Origin: Stenopsyche tienmushanensis
Taxonomy: Eukaryota; Arthropoda; Insecta; Trichoptera; Stenopsychidae
Assembly (NCBI GenBank): GCA_008973525.1
Contig: WACJ01000515.1
Coordinates: 2,418,001 to 2,482,000, forward strand
Reading direction: 5' to 3'
DNA: 64,000 nucleotides
Both the position numbers and the translations under genes were made by a program. Shown piece by piece: positions 37,347 through 50,892 of this stretch. Numbering within the stretch: the stretch's first letter is position 1; each line of letters starts with the position of its first letter. The notes under the pieces are model-generated. The model was not told where the DNA came from. It saw nothing but the letters and a program-made list of their open reading frames with translations, and searched no databases.

Positions 37347-40300
37347 ATGTCGGCGGCGGAGGCGTTTTCCGCGCGCGTGGCGGCTCTGCCCTCGCCAGCC
37401 GCCGAGTTACTCGTCAGAAAGAACAATCTATCCTTCGTTGACCTGCTGCAGCCCTTCTGTCGTCTCTCTGCCGAAGGTCGCCCTAACCAAAACCTGAATA
37501 ACTTCACCCTATCATTTTGACGTCTAACAAATTTATGTGCTAAAATCCTTATCAGTTGAATTATTCTAAGAAAAAACGAATCGATGTGCTTTTCATACAT
37601 TTAAGCATGTGATGTATCTGTAAATAAATCATCAGATCGAATTTTTTTGATGGATGTGCATATATGTATGCATGATGTACGAAATTTTGACTAAAATAAC
37701 ATCAAAGATTGAATAATCAAAAAATAAATGATGAAGTTTTAATAAAGCGATATTATGTGTGCAACTAGTTCAAGATAAAACTTATGGCTGAACAAATATA
37801 GTATTAATTTCATTGTCATTATCAGTCAGCTGATGATCCATGTCATAAAATTTGTAACCTTTTGATACTATTATTTGCATTCTAAAACATTTAAAATCAC
37901 TAATTGAATTTAATTTTATATATATATTGATTACAACTGCTACCAATAAATTTTAACAACTATTGATGTATCCTGATGTTTTTAAAACTGTTTGAAGTTT
38001 TAATTTTCGTGTGTTGAAATTTGAATATTCTCTATAGAATTCTATTTATACCTTAAATTTTAGACATGATGATGGAATTCCAATTGTGATTTGAGAACGT
38101 AAAATTATCAAGACTGATGATTTCAATTAGTTAAATTAATATTTTCATTTATGATTCTAGGTCAAGTCAAAGATCCCGTTTCTGGCAATCAATGCAGTGT
38201 GAAGAAATTTAAGTTGTCAATCTCTCACGTGAATTCTCGACCTCCTCAGCCCACATTAGCCAGAAAATTTCTCAATGAATCTGTAAGCAACAACTACAGT
38301 GATAAAACCATCTCCAGGACTATAGGTAAAATTGTAATGAAAAATATTTAACGCTTGAAAAGTATATATTGACATTGCATTTTTTAGCGATTTCAGTTAA
38401 TTATACCTAAATTTTATGACGCGGATCTCACAATTTCCGGTCCAATAGGGTTAATAGTGATGTATGGTGGGCGTGATATTGCTTTTGCTGTATTCATGCA
38501 GGTATGCAGTCTGCGCTACGCTGTATGCATTACATACAACTTTATACAGTAGCACAGACAGTGTACTCGCACGAATAGAGCACACCAAATATCACACCCA
38601 CTGTACACTACTGGTGTTTTATGTATTATGTTTTATGTATATATTCTGATGTGAATTTACTGTTAATTTTTCATGGATTTTATCTGACTGATTGATTAAT
38701 ATTTGGGCAACGTTTTTTCGTGTATATTAAAAGTGTAGTGAAAAGTGTAACCTACGTTTTATAAATTTTAATTTTCAGTTTTTCATAAACTATTTTTTTC
38801 AATAATGTGTAATATAATTGTATTTTATTTAATTCATGCTATTTATTATTTTTCAGGAAATTTTCATTTAGAAATCCCAGCATCGACACCATGGTTCGAA
38901 GCATGGCGAGAGACGTTTTTTCAAGTTCAGTTTCCATCAGATCACGAATTCACCAAGCACTTTGTTGCATGCTTACTAGTGGTGAGCACTTCCGAAGCAA
39001 ACCCACTGGAAACGATGGCTCATATGAGTCAACAGCTATCCCAAATGCAAAATGTTACTCCACCCAAACTTCCCAAATGGTTCAATAGCAACGTTCTTAG
39101 ATCCTATGTTTTTCTTCACGATAACGTAGAAGGAAATATTGACAAGTAAATATTTTGCATACAAGTAAAATTTAATATCCTTTTCTAAAATTCAATTATA
39201 AACGATAATTGATGTTTGCAGAACTAAGAGAAATTATGAAATATTGAAGGATACCTATGGAGCTGGTAACTGTTTTTTGATATGCATCAATTCAAGAAAT
39301 CCGAATGAAAATGATAATTGCGTACTGCCAGATCCATGGTCAAAATTTTTAACAAGAAGACACGAAAACAATGTAATTTTTAAATATGCCAATGTATTAA
39401 ACATATAATTATCATCAATGTATAATATTTTGTATTGTTATTATAGGATAGTGGATGTGATAAAGATAGTTTGCCGAGGACTCCAGCTGACGTTAGTGTC
39501 GTATCAGGCATGCCTATTAATGTTATGATGGAAAATCAAAACAAGGATGGTATAGCAACACCGCCCAGTGATTCTTCATCAATTGTAATATGTGAATCCG
39601 CTACTGAGGCAAGTGAAATGGGGGCTGTCACTGTTCAAATTCATCCTCTTAGTCCGTCTGAAGATATTGAATCGTCTATTGCTTTTGATTCTGCTAATAG
39701 TTTGCAGGTTTGTGCTTGCTTTTTGTCATTTGTGTATTAACAACATCTATGTACATACATATACATGATATTTAAATTGCTTGGAGTAAAAATATCTGGT
39801 ATTTTACAATAATATCTCCATTTTCATATACATTCTGTGCAATGTTAAATACCTGATTTTTTTTTATTTATGTAAAATGAGCCATTATTCATTTAATTGT
39901 TATTCAATTTAATGTTGTGTCACAAATTTACATCTGGTTAACCTTTCTCTTACTGTACTAAAAACACCCGCGCACTCCGATGATATGTATTTGGTACATC
40001 ATGTAAAAAATTGATTCAAAAACCGGAAAATATTGAATATTATACATAATTATTGCAGTGCTTTCCGACGGTGGTAATGAGTTCATTGTTGTCCATACTT
40101 TGATGTGAATATTTTTTCTTCAACTTCATTTTCGCTGGCTTCTCCGTTTTCATCTCACCAACATTGACGAAATCTTCCGTATTTGTTATATCATCGTTTA
40201 TTTCGAACTCGATATCGCTATCATATTCATTCATAGATCTATTTCTATCTGTTTTATTTTTTTCCTAAAACTATGAGAATTTGAATATATATCTTCTAAT

Positions 40301-43300
40301 ATATAAAAATTAATCTCTGTTTGTTCGTATGTAATGCGCTGCCATACAGTTCATCAGATTGCGATAAAACTTCGTCCACTTATTGCTAAGGATTGCGCCA
40401 GTAACATAGGCATAGTTGTCTAATATATAAAAATCAATGTTTGTTTGTCCGTATTTAATGCGCTGCCATACCGTTCATCCAATTGCGATTAATCTTTGTC
40501 AACTTATTGTTTACACTTACGGGAATAACATAGGCATAGTAAAAATATTGTTTTATTATGCGAGACGTGGCATTGCAACGCATGCCAGATAATCACTAGT
40601 AATAAATTAAATTAATTAAAGCGCAGTAATATACCAAATAAATATTAGAAGAAATAAGATTACTAGTTTGAGTTGATGACCGCGTGAGCCCCCATTTTCG
40701 TATAATACTATCAATGTGACTGATAAAATTCCTTTCTGCTGAGACACGGACTAAAACTCGCAAAATTCCCGATTTACCGACAAGTTATTTATTTCCGTCG
40801 CTGCTGATGAATACTTATACACTATAATACTTTGATGTAATTCGTAATTATATTATGGAGGAATACAAAAATTTTGAACCCCGTGTCTATTATATTTCAT
40901 ATTGATTTTCTCATTATTAGATTTGAGTTGTAGTAAATACATCACCGGTAAGGAAAGGTTAATGGTTCTAACAAAAATAATAGCAATTTGTCTTTAAATG
41001 TCTATGTTTGCCATATTTAATATATGTTAATTTATGAAGATTATTGAAATTAGAGTATAATAACAATTACCTTTGTAATTTCTATATCCGTTTGTTATAT
41101 TTAAATATAGAATGATGCAATGTCAAATAGTGGTGATAGTGAAAGTGGTCTCATGAATCCTAATGTTTGGGAGCCTACGTCTACTAATGGAGTTGGAATT
41201 GTGCATGGCGCTTGTTTAACGACGCAAGACATTGAAAATATAAGAACGTTTGTACAAGATTTTGCATTGAAAGCATTGCTGCCCTATTTTGAACGACAAA
41301 TTTTTCAACTTCAAGATATAGTAAGCGTAAAATTTGTATTAAATATTTTAATAAATCAGTAATTGCTGTGTAATATTTAATGTAAAAGTACGCTAATTTG
41401 TATTTTAGGTATCAAATAAAAAAGGCGTGAGTCGTTCTCTATTCAATGCAACTAAGCGGTGGTTCGGTACGAATAAACCTGGCACGAATATGCCAGTGAA
41501 TTCAGTAATGTATGAATTTTGTTATTATAATTATTTTTTTTATCGTGCTGTATAACATGAATGTTCTTATTAATATATCGTTTTTAGATATTCTAATGAT
41601 TGTGCAGAAATGCAATTAAGACGATTAGGTGATATATGGTTCATGTTAGGACAGTGGACATTAGCTTTTCAAGCTTATCACTCGGCTAAAAGAGAATATT
41701 CAAGTGATGGTGCGTGGTTGTGTTATGCTGGTGCTTTAGAAATGGCAGCTTTGAGCGATTTCATGGCGTATGAAACTCCCAGGAAAACACATGAATACAT
41801 GGATGAAAGTATTTTAAAATATTTGAATAATTGCAGGTAATTTAAATCAACAATGTTAGTATAACTATTTTAGAAAGATGTTGCAAAAACATATTTTTTT
41901 AATTTTAGAATGCCGCAATATGCAGTACGGACGACACTTCTTTCAGTCCAATGCTTATGTAGCAAAGGTTTCTTTGGAGAAGCAGCAAGACAGCTTATAA
42001 GAATGACGTCCGAAGATTGTGATCTGCGAAGTGCCGTACTCCTTGAACAGGCTGCGCTTTGTTTTGTGGCAGAATCTTGTAAAAAAATGCTTCCTAGAAA
42101 GTTCGCATTTCATATGGTTCTTGCAGGACATCGATATTCAAAAGCTGGACAACGAAAACATTCTTTAAGGTGCTATAAACACGCGTATCAGGTAAGACAA
42201 TTTTATAATGCAACATATTTATTGAATTGAGTCTTTGAACTGATGTATTTTTTACAAAATAATTCTAGGTTTACAAAGATGTCGGCTGGCGATTAGCAAC
42301 AGATCATATAGAATTTTCAGTAGGACGATTAGCTGGTCAAGTTCGTGACTGGGATGCTTCAGCTTCAGCTCTTGCTTCTTTGTTAGCTCCACGATCTTTA
42401 CAATCGCCTGTCCAACAAACGGTGTTTTTGAGGGAATATTTACACATACTTCAAGTAAGCGTTGTTTTATGTTTGACTTTTATGAAAAATATCTTTTTAT
42501 GTGTAAATATTATATTAAACCTTTTTGTAGCAATGGATTTCTAGTGAATCCGAACAAAAATGTCTTCCACAACTGCCGATACCACTGTTAGAAAGTAACT
42601 TGACTGCAATATTGTGTGGTGGAATACCTTTAACAGCTGCAAGTGGTCGAACAGTTGCCTCTGGGACAACTTTAAACGCTCTTCCGTCACCTGATAAGCC
42701 ATGGTCTAATTTAGAAGAAATGCTAATGCATAAAGCCAAGGGTTCACCTGTTATGATTTTTAAACCGACGTTATCTCTGTTTTGTAAAACAACGGATAAT
42801 TCTTCCAATCCAATAGTACCTCAAAATGGTAAATTAAATATATTTAAATAGTAAATTTTTATCATTCATGCAAGGTATTTTACTTAAAATTAACTTTATT
42901 TGTAGAATCTATACAAGTATTGGTCCATTTTAAAAATACACTTCAAATTGATATAAATATATTAGACGTCCAATTATTATGGGAGTTCAAATCGGAGTCT
43001 TCTAATCAATCAAATGAAATTTTATCTAATGAAGATTGCATTATTCAGTCAACGGAATATGATAAGGCAATTATGCTTTCGCGGAAAGAACCGAAAGTAT
43101 CCCTTATTAGTGATAAAATTACTCCAGTCACAATGAGTTTAACACCATTAAAACCTGGAAGACTTACGATTATTGGCGTATCTTATAGGTTTGAAAAACT
43201 ATTTCAGTATATAATCAATGAAATGGAAATGAAACTGAATAATTGTTATAATTAAAGCAACTTTTTTAGATTGTGTAGTCCTGTACAAACAAATGATGAA

Positions 43301-45287
43301 GTAACATCGAGTGGAATATCGGTATTAGGAAAACAAATATTCGAAGTTAAGGGACCTAAGTTAAAAAGCGCCAAGGAGGGTTCGGGTGAATTGCAATATG
43401 GGATCGATAACCGGTTAAATATTATTGTTACGCCTCCATCACCATGCCTTCAGGTATAATATATTAAAATGTATTTATATATTAAAATGCTAAGTATATT
43501 TAAAATCAATACAACAATTCTAGGTAACATTTTCTGAAATAAATAATGAGCTCTTGTGTGGTGAACTACAAAGGATTTCAGTTGAATTTCGTAACGTAGG
43601 ACATGTTCCATTAAAATCTTTATATATGGGTACTTCTCATCCTCAATACATATCTTTGTCGGTTGAGAATGAGAATGATACGGATCCTTTTGCTGTTCTC
43701 TTTGATTCCATGTACCTGAAACCACCGCTCGTATTAGGTATAAATATTTCTTTGAATCATAACTTTTTCTTTATCAAGCTTCAATTATGTAACATTAATA
43801 AATTATAATTTTGTAGATGAACGACAAATGATAATAGAAAAAGATAGACGAATACGTAATAGACACTGCATCAAAGTTTTGGATACATTAGGTGCGGAAA
43901 AAAGTTACACAACTACACTTTTTCTTCAAGCGCCAGAACAAATAGGAAGTCATAAACTACACGTATTATTCTATTATGAAAATACTCAAACTAATTGCTT
44001 GCCTAAACATCGATTATTGAGACACTCTTGGAATATTTTATTAAAGGTAAAACAACACATATACATTTTAATTCCGTGTCCGTGTAAATATTTCATGCAT
44101 ATTTTTATTGCGTTTTAGGAATCGATTCAATTATCGGCTGTAGCAAGACGATCTTTGAGACCTGATCAAGATTTAAAATACAAAGAGGCTCTTAACTTGG
44201 CTGTTGAAGTGAAAAACGCCAATCAAGTATCACACGGCATTTTGACCTCGTTAGATATTCAACAGGCGTCGCTACTTAGTCAATGTTGGAAGTTAACTAG
44301 CTTCGTACCTATCAATCAAGACGTTAAGCTTCTTAGCAGTCAAGAAACAATGCACATAATAATGTGCGCCCAGCGTGATTGTGTGAAAAATAGTGAAAAA
44401 GATGTACTTTATTCAGATATAAATTTCGAATCAAACAATAATTTAGTGTCTATTAAAGAGAAGCCTTATTCGAGCTTTATTACAAATTTTGCCTCAGTAT
44501 TTAATGATCACGAGATAATGAATGACACTTATATGTTAGATAATAATAACTTAGATAACGAGTCTATTAATTCGACTTTAATTATTCGGTGGAAGGCAGA
44601 TATTACAGAAAATAGAGGCAACCAAAGAACGGCTCTTGGGCAGCATCGTCTAATTTTAGACAAATTGAATGTTAAAGTATCTAGTCTTGCCAGTGCTGAT
44701 GTTTTTAAATTAACGGATGGTTCAATCAAATTATTCGGAACTGACATGTTGACTTATATTCCCGGCATGAGTTCTAGTGTGAATTTACCAGTCGATGAAA
44801 GACTAGTAACGTTTTGTTTAGAGCATCAACTTGAATTTAAACACGATTTTAGTAAACAATGTATATGTTTAGTTCCTGTTAAAATTCACTTAGTCAATTG
44901 TTCCTTGAAGACAGTCATGGCAGTTTTAAATACATCTAGTCCAAAAAGGTTTATATCTCTTTAAATGATTTATATTGAAATATGATTGATTTTGACGATT
45001 TTCATTAAATATCTATTTATTTTAGTTTCTCTGATAAATGCCGCGGTGTTGGATGGGTCGGTGCTGGTGGAAATGAAACGGGTGGTGTGGAAGTTGCTCT
45101 TGATTCCTTGGAAAGTAAAACGGTGTCGTTGGAAATTGCATGTACATCGCCGGGAACTTATTCTTTGGGAAGTATTATTCGTGTTTCATGCAAAGTTAAA
45201 CAGGATGACGTATTCAGCAATCCTATTTTGCAAGGTCATATCACTTCGTCCACTTTAATTGTTACCCAATCTGCTTCAAATGTTTAA
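37347..45287 (+). CDS. TRAPPC8: TRAPPC8, TRAPPIII complex subunit 8
   Basis: Subunit of the metazoan TRAPPIII tethering complex (Ypt1/Rab1 activation, ER-Golgi traffic and autophagy); orthologue of yeast Trs85 and fly l(3)76BDm. Seventeen exons join in phase to 1441 residues, the usual animal length: 37347-37476, 38161-38325, 38857-39145, 39222-39372, 39447-39707, 41111-41320, 41409-41509, 41588-41836, 41909-42191, 42269-42454, 42531-42828, 42906-43188, 43270-43453, 43524-43737, 43817-44046, 44119-44948, 45026-45287. Matches to the family include NNLSFVDLLQPFCRLS, TPWFEAWRETFFQ, LPDPWSKFL, GIVHGACLTTQD, LRSAVLLEQAALCF, FHMVLAGHRYSKAGQRKHSL and TYSLGSIIRVSCK at the end. The start is the ATG that gives the family's N-terminus; the first donor is a weak GAAG|GTCGCC but restores the conserved reading. 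Intron 5 (1.4 kb) contains a Helitron and a repeat copy. Confidence 0.95.
38455..38610. mobile_element. Short MITE in TRAPPC8 intron 2
   Basis: Inverted ends of about 24 bp: TAGTGATGTATGGTGGGCGT...GATATT on the left, and on the right, reverse complemented, TAGTGTACAGTGGGTGTGATATT. About 155 bp in all, non-coding. No clear target duplication. Confidence 0.55.
40040..40234 (-). pseudogene. Possible acidic N-terminus of a piggyBac-like transposase
   Basis: A 64-codon frame starting MNEYDSDIEFEINDDITNTE, acidic then Lys-rich. TTAACCTTTCTCTTACTG at 39938 resembles the piggyBac-like end TTAACCTTTCTCTACCGG found inside the hAT repeats. Located in intron 5 of TRAPPC8 on the opposite strand. No transposase core is visible, so the assignment is a guess. 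Confidence 0.25.
40295..40600 (+). mobile_element. Non-autonomous Helitron with a doubled 5' end
   Basis: The 5' part reads TCTAATATATAAAAATTAAT followed by CTCTGTTTGTTCG, a common insect Helitron start. A second such start lies at about 40419 (TCTAATATATAAAAATCAAT). The two units of about 120 bp share TAATGCGCTGCCATAC and AACATAGGCATAGT. The 3' end has GGCATTGCAACGCATGCC (a stem-forming GC stretch) and finishes CTAGT at 40596-40600. It sits in intron 5 of TRAPPC8. Confidence 0.7.
40662..40962 (+). repeat. Inner module of the hAT-type repeat, copy 4
   Basis: Matches the middle of 12827-13517 and 26232-26905 (GATGACCGCGTGAGCCCCCA; AATGTGACTGAT; TATTTATTTCCGTCGCTG). It lacks both TAGGG termini and stops at AAAGGTTAA. 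Inside TRAPPC8 intron 5. Confidence 0.75.
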
Positions 45288-45989
45288 ATAATTTATTATG
45301 TTGTTTTTAAGTGCAAATATTTTTTTTGTGGTGATTCAAAATGTTTTATAGACCTTTTTTTATATAGTCACATTATATTTAAAATTGTGATAAATTTATA
45401 AAATATAATAGCGTATTTTTCTTTCTATAATGTTTGTGATTACTTTTGTAAAATTTATATGCATGAAAATATCATTGCATATGAAGCTGATGAAAATATT
45501 TCCACAGGTAGAAGCGGATATAATAATTTGTAAGAAATGCGGTTCGTTTATTATTAGTGAAATTTCAATATATAGAAAAAATGACATATATGTTTGTTTA
45601 TGTTGGTTTTATATAATTTTGTACATTTTTATTTGAGATTGTGTTGTCTTTAAAGGTTTGTGGACCATTTGATAAGAAATTTCTTATCGAGAAATATTTT
45701 TTAAAATTCATTTTATGGTTTAAATTTAATACGCTAACGTATATTGCTTCTATTTGTGAAAATATTAGCAACAGAAATTATTTTATCATATTTTCATATG
45801 TTGAAAAGTAAAATTTCTTATTGATTTTTTTCGTTATCTTGACTGCTAGTCTATTGGTAGTAAATACATAATTAGTAATTCATTAGATTAGATGATGGCT
45901 ATTTTAGAAATGAAAGTGATTATCGATGATCTGTTTATAGTCTGAATTTTAAAACTATTGTGCATTGGTCGAGATATTTAAACGAAGTA

Positions 45990-47273
45990 CAGTAGAACCT
46001 CGATTATTCGGACTAATTGGGGATTAAAGTAGTCCGGATAACGAAAATCCGGATAATTAAAAATAATCATAATTGACAGGGAAAGATAGGGAAAATATTA
46101 ATAATTCTTATTTGTCTAAATTTACATACAATATCGATTTTGACTTTAAGCTAGTCCGGTGGCAGCATAAGGCCGTCCCGAAAACACTCGTCGATTATTT
46201 ACATATTTAAAAATATTTACGTGTATATAAGTGTGCGACTCAAAACCTAAGTGTGATTTTACATTAGGCCGGCGTCCCCTACCACAACCTAACTTGTTCC
46301 AGTGCTTGTAATAGAAGCCGCCGGGTTCGGTCTTTTTTCCAAAGTTATTACAAAATACCGTAAAGGCGTTGAAGGCACCGGAAGGGTCACTAGATCTCTG
46401 TGCCCCATGGGCCCCTCCCATGGCCCAATATGACCCGAGGACATGCTAGGTGCAGTGCATGGACAATCCGCGCAGCCCAATCCCATTAATTGGGCATTGA
46501 AATGGCCATGTCCCGTCATAAATTGGGATGTCCAATGTCTGGCGCTCACCCAGTGCGCTGAATGGATCTGAAAAATTGAAAGAGATGATGCCCCTTATCG
46601 GATGCCACCCATCTACCATTCTTTTACGGCAGCATCTTTCGCCCATTTCTTAATGTCATCCTTGAATTGAAGTTCCTTCGCCTCCTTGGCGCTGACTGAG
46701 ATCCGCCACACTGCAAGCAGAATGAAGGGGACTCAAACTCTGCCCATTAGTATTTTGGGGGGCTGCTTCGTTCCGCTAGGCCGCCTCTCAGTGCTAGCAC
46801 CGTTGTTTTTCAGGGTGCTCCAGTCCCAGAGCAGACTCAGCACAGCTTCCGCCCTCTCCTTGGTCTCCCTTAGTGTGTTACCACAGACCGTCATTGTCAG
46901 GTCGTCCGCATAGGCTGTTTCATAGGATCGACCCTAGCACCGACTCTTGTGGGCAGCCTTTGTTCAGTTGTCGGTGGATCAGGGTTCCACCCACCAATGT
47001 CGATGATGTTTGCTTGCACTCCACTTGCTGAAGGTATGTCAGCGGAAATATTTTTCCCATGAACTTCAAGTTTCCTGAAACCATGTCGTCCTTTGAATTT
47101 TTCAAGCCAGTCTGAACTTGCTTTGAAGGTAGAATCTCCATTTAATTTTGTATTGAAAAATATTGCTTTTTCACACAATAATGGAGCAGATATTGGCTGT
47201 TCAGTTGATTGTCTTTGTATGAACCACATAAAAATACACACTTCATCCGGTCCGGATAACCGAGCTTCTACTG
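45990..47273 (-). mobile_element. Tigger-type DNA transposon, broken by a LINE insertion
   Basis: Ends CAGTAGAACCTCGATTATTC on the left and, reverse complemented, CAGTAGAAGCTCGGTTATCC on the right, both flanked by TA. This is the classic Tigger/pogo end. The transposase runs on the minus strand from the right end and survives only as its N-terminal DNA-binding part. Confidence 0.85.
46155..46990 (-). pseudogene. Non-LTR retrotransposon (R1/I-like) reverse transcriptase fragment
   Basis: The minus strand carries GCPQESVLG (46922-46957), then YADDLTMTV with the catalytic YADD at 46901-46912, separated by far too little sequence, so there is an internal deletion. Further on comes TGHGHFNAQLMGLGCADCPC near 46510, the Cys-rich C-terminal motif of R1/I-type ORF2. 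Frameshifts and stops break it. It lies inside the Tigger element. Confidence 0.8.
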
Positions 47274-47301
47274 TATTATTGATACCAGTAAAGAATTTCA
47301 T
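46990..47301 (-). pseudogene. Tigger (CENP-B/jerky-like) transposase N-terminal fragment
   Basis: The minus strand reads IFMWFIQRQSTEQPISAPLL, then FKASSDWLEKFKGRHGFRKL. This is the second helix-turn-helix of CENP-B-type transposases. It stops near 47000 where LINE sequence begins; the DDE domain is absent. Confidence 0.8.
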
Positions 47302-50300
47302 TTTTTAAAATGAAAGAAGCAAATCTTAGAGCAAAAAATATATTTTTTTGATATAAGCAACTTCCATCATTGTAAAGTTTTTGAAATTTGGTTGTAAATT
47401 TTGTTCCCACCAAACCTACATTAATAATTATAAAAATTGTTAAGCTAAACTAAGTACGGTTTTGCTACTTTTCAACTGTTATTTTTATATATTTCCTTAG
47501 TTCAAATATTACAACAATATTCGGTTTAATTATTGATATTTGGTTAACAGTTAATACAAATGCATGTTCGATGCTAATAGTTGGGGTTGCTATCTAAAAA
47601 TAATGAAATTGCGTACAGTTGATAATAAAGTCTATCGGAAATACTTTATTATTAATAATCTTATTAATACTAATGTATTTTAAAGACATTATAAAGAAGA
47701 CGATGTTAGTTACATTGTATAGTCAGCTGATGAAACAACTAACTATTTAAAATCATTACAATAAAAACTGTTTCCTTTTCCGGTACCCTTATTTTTAACC
47801 ATTACATACCCAAAATTGATTGATTTTTAATTATTGCAGTAAAATAACAGTTTTTATAGAAAACTTGGATCACAATCTTAAAATTAACCATGATACTTTG
47901 GATAATATTCATCTAATAAATTAAACGAGGAACAAAAATGATTAATTTATTGACAATAGTGATGTAAAAATATTATAATATGTGTTTTGAATGCTAAGTA
48001 TTAAATGCACTAGTTAAACATTACATATTTTTTAAAATCAATTAAATCAAGATTGAGTATGATTTAAATTCTACTGTATTGAGCGTCTTTAATAAGCATG
48101 TTTTATTATCAATTAATTTGTTTTGTTTTACATCCCGGTAAATTGATGTAACGGAGCAGTTTATGTGTGAAAATTACTTCAAATCTGCTTTTATATCGTC
48201 GTTATATGATTATTTATTGAATGTCTTTTTTTGAGAATATTAATTTAAGATTTTTAGTCAACATGGTATGTCATTTAAAATATTACCATAAATGGTTGGT
48301 TTATTGCGAAAACTTTTCTTTATAATATTACTCGCATTGCATCAAAATATTTAATGTCTCTTGTACTAATATTGTTTTGAATTATAGAATAAAGAAAAGG
48401 CTATTATATATATATGTCTTTATTGTACTTTTCCTTACAATTATAATGCATGTATGGATCAAAATCTACTGCCAAAAAATTATATCAAATAACATTATCA
48501 ATAATTTAATTAATGTAACAGCTGTACGGTCGGTATAAAGGGATTTATGGGAGTGCATGCGGTTTAGACATCATACATTCCATTAATTCGTATAATTTTA
48601 CATGATATTATTGCTGGTGGTAGTATTCAGGTAAATAAAATGAGATATATTTAAAGTAGTTTTTATATTTGTTAATCCAGATTTTAGTTTGTAATCATTT
48701 GTAATGGTCGAATGTTAATATGAAGAGTTTGAACGGTTATAATATTTGCAGAACGGGATATAATAAGATTTGTAAAACATATTTTTATTGTAACTGGACA
48801 AATTTTAGTGTCGTTCTATATATTAAAAGTGAAATGGGTTCTGTGTATTTCAGTTTTTTTAATATACTTTAACCCATTAAGTTGGAGGCCATTGTTAGAT
48901 TCATATTTTGTCAGTGACTCCATAGAGTAAGAATGGCGAACCTTTTTTTTATTAATACTTGCCTGTGGGTAGGATTTCCAACCGTTCTTTATTTGGAAGG
49001 GCAAGTTTTTCTATATACCATGTAATTTAAGGGAAATTCTCGTCCCTTGAAATATGTGATTTCACTTTAATGCAGTGTGTAGAATACGGTAAGAAAGAAT
49101 ACGCAGATTGGTTAGTGTTCGGAGGATCCACAGGTCATAAATTCGCCATTCTTGCCTTAGAGTCTCACACTTTCAATTGTATTTTCTGAAATGTTTACAT
49201 TTCATTATTTACAGATATTAGATACATTAATGATTTTTGGAAATTACAATAATAATGCAGTCAATTTGAATAATTAAATATTTGTATATATATTTTACAA
49301 TTTCTTTTTTAAATATATGCTAAGGAAGATATATTAAAAATGATTAAATATAATAACAATTAGGATTATGTCAGAAAAATAAATTGAATTCAATTGAACT
49401 GAAAATACAAAGATTTCCTTATTACGCGTTGCACGAATTTCTTGTCTAAATTCTCAATTATTTGTAATTCATTGTTTTAATATTCACTAACGCAAAGCAT
49501 ATGAAAATCTTGCATTCTATTCTGCAAACATAGTGGCATGTTTATTTTAGACCGCTATAGAATTAATATACAGTAAATAATTACAGATTATATCATTCGT
49601 AAAGCTCCAGTTATAATTATTATATTTTATGTATATTAAATACAAATCTTTTTATGTCCTTTTTTAAAATAGTATGCCGATTTGTTATATCTGCCTTAAA
49701 ATATCCACATCTACTCAAATATCTTACAAAATGAATATTATTATAATTTATTATAAATAATACAATATAATAAATACCTTTAAGAACCTCTAAGCAATAT
49801 ATTATATGGTATTTTAGAAGTCCATTAAAAAAAAAGTTGAAACAAAGATAATAAATAATCTCAATTGTTGTATTAATAGTAAAATCAGAAAATATATGCA
49901 GATAATAATTTTTTACACATTCATTTCCAATAATTGGAAAGTCTTAAGTTACAATAGATACATTATAATTATTGTATATTATAATTAAAAGTGCCTAGTT
50001 CTCACTTATAAAACGTAGTTAAATACTAATTGTCATTTTAATGCAATAATTATAACAATCAATAGAACTTAAGTTCTTTTTATATTATAAACGAGCGCGG
50101 TTCCACCATGCACATTTTGTTATTTTCCTTCTTTTTAATTATAGAGCACTCTATAATGCGTGCGTATGGATTATCATTTTCACTATTTTTAAGATTTGAT
50201 GCCTGATGAAAAATGAAGCTATCTAAGTATGTAAAGAGTTGGTTATTTGAGTTATTATGTAAATAAACATCAATATATAAAATTATTTGTATTTTAATGC

Positions 50301-50892
50301 TCACACTCCTGTTTAATTTTATTTCTACTAGAAAATTCAGTTTTAGAAATAGAAATTTCTCTATAATCACCCAAAGAAATTTCAAGTTGACCTTAACAAA
50401 AACTATTTAAAATAACACGTCATTTAAGCAATCAGAAAGTATAAAGTATGTGACCTTGAAATACTAACGTAGCATTACCTTATTTTAAATTTGGGCAATT
50501 TCAACATTTCTTCATTTTATTTATTTTTATATGATAATAACAATCAAAACATGGGCAAAAATATATAAAGGAAAGCGAGCAGAAAAATAATAAAGATTGC
50601 CAACATCTATCTAAATCAAATAAATTTAATGCAAACTGATTGATATATTTGCCATTATATCTATTTACATACAGAATGTTAATCAAAATCATTCATCTTC
50701 TAAACAAGAAAACATTTCCATTTGAATCTATTCCATTATTAATGAGACGTCTGAAACAGTGTTATTTAGAAAATTCCAAATGTAATATATTTTTCATCAT
50801 TTACAGATTTGCATTATTTTTACTTTATGATCATAACAGTTCAGAAGAAACTGACAAATTAAAAAAAATATATGTCTAATAAATGTATACAG
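47276..50892. other. Intergenic, no feature recognised
   Basis: Very AT-rich. Only short frames occur, none with a domain, and no repeat shared with the rest of the window was noticed. Confidence 0.6.

Noticed and set aside
37294..37497. 67-codon frame overlapping TRAPPC8 exon 1
   Set aside because: Wrong frame; the ATG at 37347 gives the family N-terminus and the correct phase into exon 2.
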